A DNA stretch of 64,000 nucleotides from Halorussus salinisoli (lineage in GTDB: Archaea; Halobacteriota; Halobacteria; Halobacteriales; Haladaptataceae): positions 372,001-436,000 of the forward strand of contig SZNP01000005.1 of NCBI GenBank assembly GCA_005239435.1, written 5' to 3'. The notes under the pieces are model-generated. The model made no database searches, was not told the origin of the DNA, and was given only the letters and a program-made list of their open reading frames with translations. Each line of letters starts with the position of its first letter. Within the stretch, counting starts at the first letter, position 1. Both the position numbers and the translations under genes were made by a program. Positions 8,401-15,385 of this stretch are shown here, in pieces.

Positions 8401-10379
8401 CCATCACGGTGGAGGCGTGTCCGACGCCGACGACTACGACCACGACAGAAACGACGACTACCACGACGACGGAGACCCCGACGACCACTACTACCACAGC
8501 TACGACTACGACCACAGCGACCACTACTACCACGACTGAGACCCCGACGACCACTACTACGACCGAAACGACAACCACGACGACCACGACGACCACGACC
8601 GAGGCTCCCGCGCCGCCGCCGAACGTCGAGGCGAACTCGGAGGTGTGCGAGGAGTTGACCGTCGAGAATCCGAGCGAGCGAGACGTGACGTTCAGGGTTA
8701 CGGGACCGGACGAGTTCGCGCGGGAGTTGACCGTCGGTCCCGGCGAGAGTCGGACGCTCACGAACCTGACGCCCGGCGACTACGTAATCGAGGCGACGGT
8801 GTCGAGCGAGGACGCAGACGGCGACGAGGTGGACGATGAGGGTGCGGACGACGCGGACGACGAGAGCGAGGAGGAAGACCGCCGGAGCGCGACGGTCAAC
8901 GGCGACCAGACCGCGACCGTGAGCGTGACCGACTGTCCGAACGTCGAAGTCGAGTCCGCGGCACCCGAGTCGCTGACCATCAGGAACCCGACCGACCTGC
9001 GCGTGACCGTCAGCGTCACCGGACCGGGCGAGTTCGACCAGACCGTGGAACTTGCTCCGGGCGACGAGACGACGCTGGAGGACCTGACGCCCGGCGACTA
9101 CGTGGTCCGAGCGCGGACCGGGTTCGTCGGCGAGGAACCCGGAAAGGCGACCGTCAACGGTCGAGCGAACGTGACCGTCGCCGTGGCACCAGCACCGACG
9201 ACGACCACGACAACTACGACCACCGAGACGACAACTACGACCACCGAGACGACAACTACGACCACCGAGACGACAACTACCACGGCTACGCCGACGACTA
9301 CCACGACAGAGACGCCGACCACGACTACGACAGAGACGCCGACGACTACCACGACCACCGAAGAGCCGGGACCGCCCGCGGTCAACGTCGTCGCCGAGAG
9401 CGAGGACTGCGAATCGCTGACGCTGAGGAACGAGGGCCAGCGTGCAGTTCGAATCAGCGTCACGGGACCGGACGGCTTCGCCGACGAGGTGACGGTGCCG
9501 CCGGGCCAACAGCGCACGCTGACGGACGCCCAACCCGGCGAGTACGTCGTCGAGGCGACCGGCGAGCGCGTGACGGTAAACGGCACGGAGAACGTCTCGG
9601 TCGCCGTCGCCGACTGTCCGGACGCGGCGGAGGAGGACACGACCACGGCTACGCCGACGACTACCACGACGACCGAAGAGACCACCACGACTACGACGGA
9701 AACGACTACCACCACGACGGCGACTCCGACGACGACCGAGACGACCACGACCGAAGAGACGACTACGACTGAGACCACCACAACCACGACAGAAGAGACC
9801 ACAACCACGACTGAAACCACTACCACCACGACGACGACTGAAACCACTACCACCACGATACCCGAACCGGCTATCACGCCACAGCCGGTCGCCGGATTCC
9901 CGCGGTGCGAGGACTTCGGACTGGAGCGCGGGTTGGTGTTGACCTACGAGGACGGCGAGTTCACGAGCGAGAACGCCACCAGCGTCGAGTCGGACACCTT
10001 CGAGTTCGAGGTCGAAGGCGAAACCTTCGAAATCGAACTCGTGACCGCCGAGCGCAACGACGACGGCGACCCCGTAGCGGTGACGTTCGACTCGACGCTC
10101 CGGGTGGACGCGGCCATCGTCTACGGCGGGCCGGGCGGGAACGTCTACGACTTCCGCGAGGGAGTCTCCGCACGGGCCGAACTCAGCGCGCCCGACAACC
10201 CCGGCGGGAATCCGTTCCCTATCGACCAGTTCGCGGTGTGCTACGACCCCGAGACGCCGAATCGGTCGAACGCGACCGACGGATCACTCGAACTCACGGA
10301 GCTGCTCGCAGACAGGGGGACGACCGCGGCGGTCGGTCTCGCGGCCGCAGGGATGCTGGTCGCGCGACGACGGTTATAG
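5418..10379 (+). CDS. Giant surface protein with FG-GAP repeats, Thr-rich linkers and two repeat-domain families
   Basis: 1653 aa, exported: an N-terminal hydrophobic segment (VLAWLLVASSIVGASG) acts as signal. Residues ~150-570 hold seven FG-GAP/integrin-alpha-type blades with calcium-loop motifs such as DLNDDGYADIVVGAP. Then come three ~75-residue domains sharing V.LVFEDGDRQTFRG..R and a terminal Cys, and four ~85-residue domains sharing L.I.NP....V.VTGP....V..PG...L.....GDYVV.A...ATVNG. Poly-Thr/Glu/Pro linkers separate most of them and are likely O-glycosylation sites. The C-terminus has a short hydrophobic helix ending ARRRL, but no clear PGF motif. Probably an adhesin or S-layer-associated protein; the function is inferred from architecture only. 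Confidence 0.85.
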   Translation: MTLGEGGDQGGGETRRQRDALVLAWLLVASSIVGASGLSLVVGSAAQPASASAPASADALSHEGTSSSAVSQEGLSARSQEDASARAQRGANGPADSRVGAEENGNVRDAESTKSDSRDADTRCGRGAIPRGPAGSANLSDADSEFTGAASNDRAGWSTDVGDVNNDGHADLLVGAPSNDSAGQNSGAAYLFYGPVNRSEVELSEANVTFRARESGERAGFSVELGDLNDDGYADIVVGAPLADVNGRDSGAAYVVYGGGNLPELVELKFATATFHGAAEGDRAGWSLATMSNATNGTSGLLVGAPQHDGVAKDAGAAHLMYMPLVGTYSLESANATYLGEARKDYAGSSVAALDADNDTGSDVLIGARGNDSTAEDAGAAYLQYGPQLSGTSLLVNSPVKFRGADEGDQAGFAVGDAGDLNDDGRDDVAIGAPFHDVPAEDAGAAYVAYGGDLSRSVNLSTEADAALPGESAGDFAGWSVASAGDTNGDGYGDLLVGAPFNNSTAPDAGAAYLLYGSQIADRHSLSGAHAKFSGEDEGDLAGFALAGGDVNDDSATDLLVGAPFTDGSTNTGSAYMVNGDCPQKPTETTTTTTETPTTTETTTTTTETPTPEPLRVRVGFDCRAVTVAAEQYTRVVLTFADGDKQTFTSIYSGTNTFSGTGANEGKVVQQVRVFNGPDRFEVRRNDVSGCEPAPEEPDEPFVPKIFFVSCEKAVVQAEEFRSVTLVFEDGDRQTFRGDFRDRAQFVGTGDYQSEVIEFAIVRGPDGESVTRRNPSFEACAEPETTTTTTTTTTTTTETPRPLEPQYDFACKKVAVSAHRYDAVTLVFEDGDRQTFRGQFRGRNVFFGTGANRGEVVERAVVKRDDETVSQRNPDFEDCVERDTTTTTTTTTLEPPTTTTTETPTTTTTTEEPGPPPNARAASPACERLRLANPTTERVTFSVTADSGLTRVVILNPGQVETFAISPGTYRVQAKAGGLVEPTRPATVNGNEIATITVEACPTPTTTTTTETTTTTTTETPTTTTTTATTTTTATTTTTTETPTTTTTTETTTTTTTTTTTEAPAPPPNVEANSEVCEELTVENPSERDVTFRVTGPDEFARELTVGPGESRTLTNLTPGDYVIEATVSSEDADGDEVDDEGADDADDESEEEDRRSATVNGDQTATVSVTDCPNVEVESAAPESLTIRNPTDLRVTVSVTGPGEFDQTVELAPGDETTLEDLTPGDYVVRARTGFVGEEPGKATVNGRANVTVAVAPAPTTTTTTTTTETTTTTTETTTTTTETTTTTATPTTTTTETPTTTTTETPTTTTTTEEPGPPAVNVVAESEDCESLTLRNEGQRAVRISVTGPDGFADEVTVPPGQQRTLTDAQPGEYVVEATGERVTVNGTENVSVAVADCPDAAEEDTTTATPTTTTTTEETTTTTTETTTTTTATPTTTETTTTEETTTTETTTTTTEETTTTTETTTTTTTTETTTTTIPEPAITPQPVAGFPRCEDFGLERGLVLTYEDGEFTSENATSVESDTFEFEVEGETFEIELVTAERNDDGDPVAVTFDSTLRVDAAIVYGGPGGNVYDFREGVSARAELSAPDNPGGNPFPIDQFAVCYDPETPNRSNATDGSLELTELLADRGTTAAVGLAAAGMLVARRRL
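7171..9868 (+). repeat. Six ACN-triplet tracts encoding Thr-rich linkers
   Basis: Within the giant surface gene, near-pure Thr/Glu codon tracts occur at about 7171-7258, 7768-7824, 8065-8160, 8420-8613, 9195-9366 and 9636-9868. The fifth contains three near-identical 21-base units (GAGACGACAACTACGACCAC..) starting at 9225. Such tracts are prone to slippage and recombination, so linker lengths probably vary among strains. Their complement creates long Val-rich reading frames that are not genes. Confidence 0.85.
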
Positions 10380-10585
10380 ATAGGTCCAGTTATTTTTAAG
10401 GTTCGTATATACGTGTTAGAGAAACGTAAATATTGCCCGAATCGACCGACAATCGGCGTCGGACACGGAGACCATGTTCTCGAAAGCCCCCGAGGGCAGT
10501 TTGCGTACCGAAGCGCACCCCAATGGTGAGTCGCATCGAGCGTGAGACCCGAACGCTGATTTGGCGACGGCGCGACCGACCCGCC

Positions 10586-11548
10586 ATGGAGCAGTCATCC
10601 GGCAGTCGAGGCGGACCACCGGCCCTCGACGTGTTAGTCCTGCCGGCGTTCGCGGCCGAGGACTTCGAGTTGCCCGACGACGAGGAGGCGGCGACCGAAC
10701 TCGACCGCTGGGTGGACGCCTACGACTTCGAGAGGGAGATTCGGGTCTCGGGTTCGAACGCGCCCGTTTACGTCACCGACGGGGGTATCGGCATCACGGC
10801 GACCGGGATGGGAAAAGTCGAGGCCGCGACCACGCTCACGGCCCTGCTGGCCTCGCCCAAGTTGGACCTCTCGGAGACGTACTTCGTCACCGCCGGAGTC
10901 GCCGGGGCACCGCCGAGCGTCGGCACCCTCGGCGCGGTCTTCGTCGCCGACGCGGTGGTCGATTGGGACCTGAAGCACCGCTGGAGCGGCGAGACGGGCG
11001 GGGAGACCCCCGACGAGGTAGACGGCCGGGACTCCGACCGGAACGAGGGCGTCTCGCCCATCGACCTCCTCAGGTACCGCCCGCGAGACTACGTGTATCG
11101 TCTGAACGACGACCTCGTGGAATCGGCCGTGGAAGTGGCCGAGGGCGTCGAACTCGCCGACACCGAGGAGGCGGCGACGTATCGCCAGCGGTACGACGAG
11201 TCGGTCGCGCGCTCCGCGCCGTTCGTCGGCGTCGGTGCGACGGTCTGTGGCGACGAGTTCTGGCACGGCCGGGCGTTCTCCGAGCAGGTCCAGTGGCTGG
11301 TCGAGCAGTACGACGCTGGCGTCTACGCCACCTCCGAGATGGAGGACTTCGGGACCGCGACGGCGCTGGCGCGATTCGACAAACTGGACCGGTATCTGAG
11401 CGTCCGCGGAGTCGTCAACTTCGACCAACCAGCGCCCGATCAGACGACACGCGAGAGCCTCGACGACGGCGGACTGGTCATCAACCTCGGACTGGAGAAC
11501 GCGTTCCGAGTGGCGTCGGCGGTCGTTGACCACCTCGCGAACGGGTGA
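10586..11548 (+). CDS. Purine nucleoside permease (NUP) family protein
   Basis: A 320-aa member of the NUP family, which has a nucleoside-phosphorylase-like fold and was named for yeast nucleoside permeases. Supporting motifs: LDVLVLPAFA near the N-terminus, VYVTDGGIGITATGMGKVEAATT, then TAGVAGAPPS and a C-terminal TSEMEDFGTATALARF that resembles the substrate-binding Glu region of phosphorylases. There are no membrane helices, so a cytoplasmic purine-nucleoside enzyme is likelier than a permease. The ATG at 10586 is used because the 51 upstream codons are Arg-rich and unlike haloarchaeal protein. Its 3' end nearly meets the convergent HTH gene. Confidence 0.75.
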   Translation: MEQSSGSRGGPPALDVLVLPAFAAEDFELPDDEEAATELDRWVDAYDFEREIRVSGSNAPVYVTDGGIGITATGMGKVEAATTLTALLASPKLDLSETYFVTAGVAGAPPSVGTLGAVFVADAVVDWDLKHRWSGETGGETPDEVDGRDSDRNEGVSPIDLLRYRPRDYVYRLNDDLVESAVEVAEGVELADTEEAATYRQRYDESVARSAPFVGVGATVCGDEFWHGRAFSEQVQWLVEQYDAGVYATSEMEDFGTATALARFDKLDRYLSVRGVVNFDQPAPDQTTRESLDDGGLVINLGLENAFRVASAVVDHLANG

Positions 11549-11564
11549 ATCGAACGCCAGCGAC

Positions 11565-11990
11565 TCAGAGAGAAGCGTCCGACTCCCGAATCAGTCGCCT
11601 GACGTGGCCCAGCGAGTAGGAGACGCCGAACTCTCGCTCGATGAACTCCCGGACGAGTTGCGGCGTCCACGACGACGCCTCGAAGTCGTAGGCGTCGGGC
11701 GAGTCCGCGAGGGCGTCGAACAGGGCCTCGCGGTCGCGGTCGTCGAGTTCCGACGGACGACCGGGCCGGTCGTCGTCCTCGACGGCCTCCGAGAGCGGGT
11801 TTTCGGCGATTCGGTCGAGCCAGTAGTACAACGTCGACTCCGGGACGCCGTATCGCTCCGAGAGGGCCGAGACCGACACGCCGTCCTTGTACGCGATGGC
11901 GACCATCAGGCGTTTCGCCGCCTTCGCACTCTCGGCCGCGTCGAGTTGGTCCTGCAACGCCGAGAGGGGGACGCCGTCAAGCTTGTCCAT
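11565..11990 (-). CDS. Orphan helix-turn-helix protein matching the N-terminal part of IS630-type transposases
   Basis: 141 aa consisting of two HTH units: an N-terminal one (AIAYKDGVSVSALSERYGVPESTLYYWL) and a winged-helix region (SSWTPQLVREFIEREFGVSYSLGHVRRLI). Haloarchaeal IS630-family transposases begin with this arrangement and continue into a DDE nuclease. Here the frame ends cleanly at that boundary and no DDE part follows, since the convergent neighbour gene starts 17 bases on. It is either a decayed transposase end or a domesticated DNA-binding protein. The intact frame and acidic composition favour a functional regulator. An AT-rich leader lies at 11995-12065. Confidence 0.75.
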   Translation of the reverse strand: MDKLDGVPLSALQDQLDAAESAKAAKRLMVAIAYKDGVSVSALSERYGVPESTLYYWLDRIAENPLSEAVEDDDRPGRPSELDDRDREALFDALADSPDAYDFEASSWTPQLVREFIEREFGVSYSLGHVRRLIRESDASL

Positions 11991-12165
11991 CGAGAGGAAT
12001 TTTCATATTTCTTGTTTTTAATTCTATCTATTTTTATTCTCCCCTGTGCAGCAGTATTTTATAGGTATTTGGTATCTATTGTCGAAGTTTCCGAGTAAGA
12101 ACCGCCGGTCGTTGCTCCGACCGCATCCCCGGGGATTTAGCCTGTCGCTCTCGTAGTCTTCGAAC

Positions 12166-13314
12166 ATGGAAATCACCGACTACGAGTTGTTCGAGGTACC
12201 CCCGAGATGGCTGTTCCTGCGCCTCGAAACCAGCGACGGCACCGTCGGGTGGGGCGAACCCGTGGTCGAGGGCCGCGCCCACACCGTCCGGGCCGCCGTC
12301 GAGGAACTGCTGGAGGGGTACCTGCTCGGCGAAGACCCGCTGCGAATCGAGGACCACTGGCAGACGCTCTATCGCGGCGGCTTCTACCGCGGCGGGCCGG
12401 TCCTGATGTCGGCCATCGCGGGCATCGACCAGGCCCTCTGGGACATCAAGGGCAAGCACTTCGGCGCTCCCGTCTACGAACTCCTCGGTGGCAGGGCGCG
12501 CGACCGCGTTCGGGTCTACCAGTGGGTCGGCGGTGACAGGCCCGCGGACGTGGGCGAGGCCGCGCGGGAGAAGGTCGAAGCCGGGTTCACCGCGCTCAAG
12601 ATGAACGCCACGCCCGAGATGGAGCGCGTCGAATCACCCGCGAAAATCCGCGAGGCCGAGGAGCGTCTCGGCGAAGTCCGCGAGGCGGTCGGCGACGAGG
12701 TAGACGTGGGTGTCGATTTCCACGGCCGAGTCGCCAAACCGATGGCCAAGCGACTCGCCAAAGCCCTCGAACCCTACGAACCGATGTTCGTCGAGGAGCC
12801 GGTTCTGCCCGAACACAACGACGCCCTGCCGGAAATCGCGGCCCACACCACCACGCCGATCGCCACGGGCGAGCGGATGTACTCCCGGTGGGACTTCAAG
12901 CAGGTGTTGGAATCGCAGGCCGTGGACGTGATTCAACCCGACCTGAGCCACGCCGGAGGGATTACCGAGGTCAAGAAGATCGCGTCGATGGCCGAGGCCT
13001 ACGACGTGGCGCTGGCACCACACTGCCCGCTCGGACCCATCGCGCTGGCCTCCTGCGTTCAGGTGGACGCCTGCACGCCCAACGCCCTGATTCAGGAGCA
13101 GAGCCTCGACATCCACTACAACGAGTCCAGCGACGTGCTGGACTACCTCGCCGACCCCTCGGTCTTCGAGTACGACGAGGGGTACGTCGAACTCCCGGAC
13201 GGGCCGGGTCTCGGCGTGGAAATCGACGAGGAAGTCGTCCGCGAGGTGTCGGGCGAGGTGAACTGGCACAACCCCGTCTGGCGACACGACGACGGCAGCG
13301 TCGCGGAGTGGTAA
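12166..13314 (+). CDS. dgoD: D-galactonate dehydratase (enolase superfamily)
   Basis: Converts D-galactonate to 2-keto-3-deoxygalactonate (De Ley-Doudoroff-type galactose degradation). The length (382 aa) and nearly every motif match bacterial DgoD: PPRW.FL..ET near the start, GRGGFYRGGP-like RGGFYRGGPVLMSAIAGIDQALWDIKGK, and the C-terminal WRHDDGSVAEW. Metal ligands are D184, E210 and E236; acid/base residues are H186 and H286, one position later than in the E. coli enzyme. A TTTAG TATA-like box 29 bases upstream suggests a leaderless mRNA. The next two genes probably belong to the same unit. A broader sugar-acid specificity cannot be excluded. Confidence 0.9.
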   Translation: MEITDYELFEVPPRWLFLRLETSDGTVGWGEPVVEGRAHTVRAAVEELLEGYLLGEDPLRIEDHWQTLYRGGFYRGGPVLMSAIAGIDQALWDIKGKHFGAPVYELLGGRARDRVRVYQWVGGDRPADVGEAAREKVEAGFTALKMNATPEMERVESPAKIREAEERLGEVREAVGDEVDVGVDFHGRVAKPMAKRLAKALEPYEPMFVEEPVLPEHNDALPEIAAHTTTPIATGERMYSRWDFKQVLESQAVDVIQPDLSHAGGITEVKKIASMAEAYDVALAPHCPLGPIALASCVQVDACTPNALIQEQSLDIHYNESSDVLDYLADPSVFEYDEGYVELPDGPGLGVEIDEEVVREVSGEVNWHNPVWRHDDGSVAEW

Positions 13315-13315
13315 A

Positions 13316-13651
13316 ATGGCCGAGCCATTGGCCGCGTTTCCCGACGTGAAAGACGAAAGCGACCGCGAACTGGCCGCCCGGCATCAGGTGGCAGTGCGCG
13401 AACTGGACGGTGTGACTGTGGACGGACTGGTCTACGAGTACCGGACCCAGTTCCATCGGGACCCCCTCGTGACGCAGGACGGGACGGCGTATTTTCTCTC
13501 GGTTCGAGGCCACGTCTGGGACGAATTTGGGGAACGGATGGAGCTGGGTGAGGAGGAGTTGGAGAGGTTGAAGCAGGTTCACGACGAGCAGTTCAGGGCC
13601 AGTGTCGGGCAGGGGGCCAGCGACGAGGCGATGATTCTGACGAAGGAGTGA
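13316..13651 (+). CDS. Conserved hypothetical protein, 111 aa
   Basis: Unrecognised small acidic cytoplasmic protein with no signal or membrane helix. It starts one base after the dgoD stop, so it is co-transcribed and probably co-translated. A central alpha/beta-looking stretch (VDGLVYEYRTQFHRDPLV...YFLSVRGHVWDEF) precedes a charged C-terminal helix (ELGEEELERLKQVHDEQFRA). Context suggests a link to sugar-acid metabolism, but nothing in the sequence shows it. Confidence 0.7.
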   Translation: MAEPLAAFPDVKDESDRELAARHQVAVRELDGVTVDGLVYEYRTQFHRDPLVTQDGTAYFLSVRGHVWDEFGERMELGEEELERLKQVHDEQFRASVGQGASDEAMILTKE

Positions 13652-13677
13652 AAGCCGAAGCCGGCGATGACTCTCGT

Positions 13678-14451
13678 ATGAACCGATTCGAAGACCAGAC
13701 GGTCCTCGTCACGGGGTCCACCCGAGGCATCGGCGAGGGAATCTCGAAACGATTCGCGCGCGAGGGCGCGTCGGTCGTCGTGACGGGCCGGACCGCCGAA
13801 GACGGCGAGGCGACCGCCCAAGAAATCCGCGACGAAGGCGGAGACGCGACCTTCGTCGAAGCCGACATGCGCGACCCCGACGACATCGCGGCCCTCGTGG
13901 AGGCCACCGCCGAGGAGTACGGCGGTATCGACGTGGTGGTGAACAACGCGGGCGTCGAGACCGACACCTCCGTCACCGAGGCGACGTTGGACGACTGGGA
14001 CCTCGTCCTCGAAACCGACTTCCGGGCGTACTGGCTGACCGCCAAGCACGCCGTCGAGTACATCGAGGAGGGAGCCATCGTCAACGTCTCGTCGAACCAC
14101 GCGTTCGTGACGATGCCCGAGATGTTCCCGTACAACGCGGTCAAAGCCGGGATAAACGGGATGACTCGCGCGATGGCGCTCGACCTGGGACCGGAGATTC
14201 GAGTCAACACGGTCAACCCCGGTTGGGTCGCCGTCGAGCGCACGGAAGCGGGCCTCTCGTCCGAAGAGCGCGACCGCCTCGAATCCATTCACCCCGTCGG
14301 GCGCATCGGCGACCCCGAAGACGTGGCGGGCGCGGTGACGTTCCTCGCCAGCGACGACGCAGGTTACGTGACGGGGACGAGTCTGCTGGTGGACGGCGGC
14401 CGGACCGCAGTCATGCAGGACGATACGCTTCCGAATTACGGCTCCAACTGA
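13678..14451 (+). CDS. Short-chain dehydrogenase/reductase (SDR)
   Basis: Classical SDR, 257 aa, NAD(P)-dependent. Cofactor motif TGSTRGIG (12-19), NNAG (89-92), catalytic S139, and Y152-x3-K156 (YNAVK). The C-terminal LASDDAGYVTGTSLLVDGG is typical of the family. The ATG at 13678 gives the standard N-terminus; ten further upstream codons are open but run into the intergenic gap. It lies downstream of dgoD and may oxidise a sugar or sugar acid of the same pathway (for example galactose to galactonolactone), which is inference from position only. Confidence 0.85.
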   Translation: MNRFEDQTVLVTGSTRGIGEGISKRFAREGASVVVTGRTAEDGEATAQEIRDEGGDATFVEADMRDPDDIAALVEATAEEYGGIDVVVNNAGVETDTSVTEATLDDWDLVLETDFRAYWLTAKHAVEYIEEGAIVNVSSNHAFVTMPEMFPYNAVKAGINGMTRAMALDLGPEIRVNTVNPGWVAVERTEAGLSSEERDRLESIHPVGRIGDPEDVAGAVTFLASDDAGYVTGTSLLVDGGRTAVMQDDTLPNYGSN

Positions 14452-14542
14452 TATCTCCGCAATCAGACAGGAGAAAGAAACCTAAGCCAGACGACTATTC
14501 GATTTTAGTACTTGATGGTTTTCTAGACGGAAACCGTGTATC

Positions 14543-14553
14543 TTTTTATATTA
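14543..14553 (+). promoter_or_regulatory. Probable TATA box for the HalOD1 gene
   Basis: TTTTTATATTA in an otherwise GC-rich context. A transcription start about 27 bases on would fall near a GTG at 14581, an alternative in-frame start of the following gene. Confidence 0.5.
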
Positions 14554-14610
14554 GGGTCTGGTTGAACCGGTACGCCGATAGTGGTAGTCGGTGGCACCGA
14601 CATCAAAAAT

Positions 14611-14967
14611 ATGACCCGGGACACAGAGACCCTCACGGAGCGGGCGCCGTCGTTCGACCGAGACGGACGGGCGGCGTATCGGGTAGCATCGACCGACTGG
14701 AACGTCAGCACGACCGTCGTCAAGGCCGTCACCGAGGTGGTCGGTAGCGACCCTCTCTCCGGCGACTGCGTGCTGTACGACGTGGTAGACCCGGACGCAC
14801 TCGACCGCATCTTCGCCGACCGGAACGGTGGAGTCGGTCAGACGACGGACCGGGTCGTCTTCGAACTCCAGGGGTGCCGGGTCGAAGTACACGCCGACGG
14901 TGAACTCCTCGTCTACGAACCCGAAGACCACGAGGAGTCCACCACGTCGGCCGTACAGTCGGTGTAA
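14611..14967 (+). CDS. HalOD1 output-domain protein
   Basis: 118 aa, consisting mainly of the haloarchaeal output domain HalOD1. The markers are W..ST.VVKAVTEVVG, LYDVVDPDALDRIFAD and a C-terminal VVFELQGCRVEVHADGELLVYE. Such domains occur alone or behind receiver domains and are thought to relay signals to transcription or protein targets. It has no signal peptide. ATG 14611 is used, but GTG 14581 lies closer to the expected transcription start after the TATA box. No kinase sits beside it. Confidence 0.75.
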   Translation: MTRDTETLTERAPSFDRDGRAAYRVASTDWNVSTTVVKAVTEVVGSDPLSGDCVLYDVVDPDALDRIFADRNGGVGQTTDRVVFELQGCRVEVHADGELLVYEPEDHEESTTSAVQSV

Positions 14968-15085
14968 GGTTCGACTACCGTCCGGAACGAAGCGGAACGC
15001 GAACGCCGAGCGGAAACGGTCAGAATCGACATACGAAAAGGTAATCAGGGTGTACTCGAACTCTGGTTCAAGGACCGATTACCGT

Positions 15086-15337
15086 ATGGCCGTCACTGAC
15101 AACAGTTCGTTTTGGGAGATGTACCGCGACCTACCCGTCCGAACGACGGTTGCAACCGTCGTTCCCGTCTTTCTCGGTCTCGCACAGTTACTCAACGGCT
15201 ACGTCCACGACGTGCCGATAGTCGAAATCGCCGGATTCACCGCCGGGATGGTCATCGCGGCCGTGCTGGTGACACAGCACCACCTCGTGCAGTACCACCG
15301 CCGGAACCTCCAGCAGGAACTCTTCGGCGAGGAGTAG
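15086..15337 (+). CDS. Small two-helix membrane protein, 83 aa
   Basis: Unrecognised. The start is taken at ATG 15086 (MAVTDNSSFWEMYRDLP) because the longer open frame upstream is Ser/Arg-rich and overlaps the HalOD1 gene. Two membrane helices (about 18-35 and 45-64) are followed by a His-rich cytoplasmic tail (HHLVQYHRRNLQQELFG). It ends 50 bases before the convergent S9 peptidase. Confidence 0.6.
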   Translation: MAVTDNSSFWEMYRDLPVRTTVATVVPVFLGLAQLLNGYVHDVPIVEIAGFTAGMVIAAVLVTQHHLVQYHRRNLQQELFGEE

Positions 15338-15385
15338 TTCGGCGAAGAACGGTTTCAGCGAGAAGTAACTCGTGAGGAGCGAGGT

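Noticed and set aside
5652-9533. 1293-codon open frame on the minus strand
   Set aside because: It is antisense to the giant FG-GAP gene. Its composition (Arg/Gly/Val-rich) mirrors the GC-rich complement and it has no domain or signal.
9098-9877. Poly-Val minus-strand frames
   Set aside because: They come from the complement of ACN (Thr) codon tracts; such low-complexity frames are artefacts.
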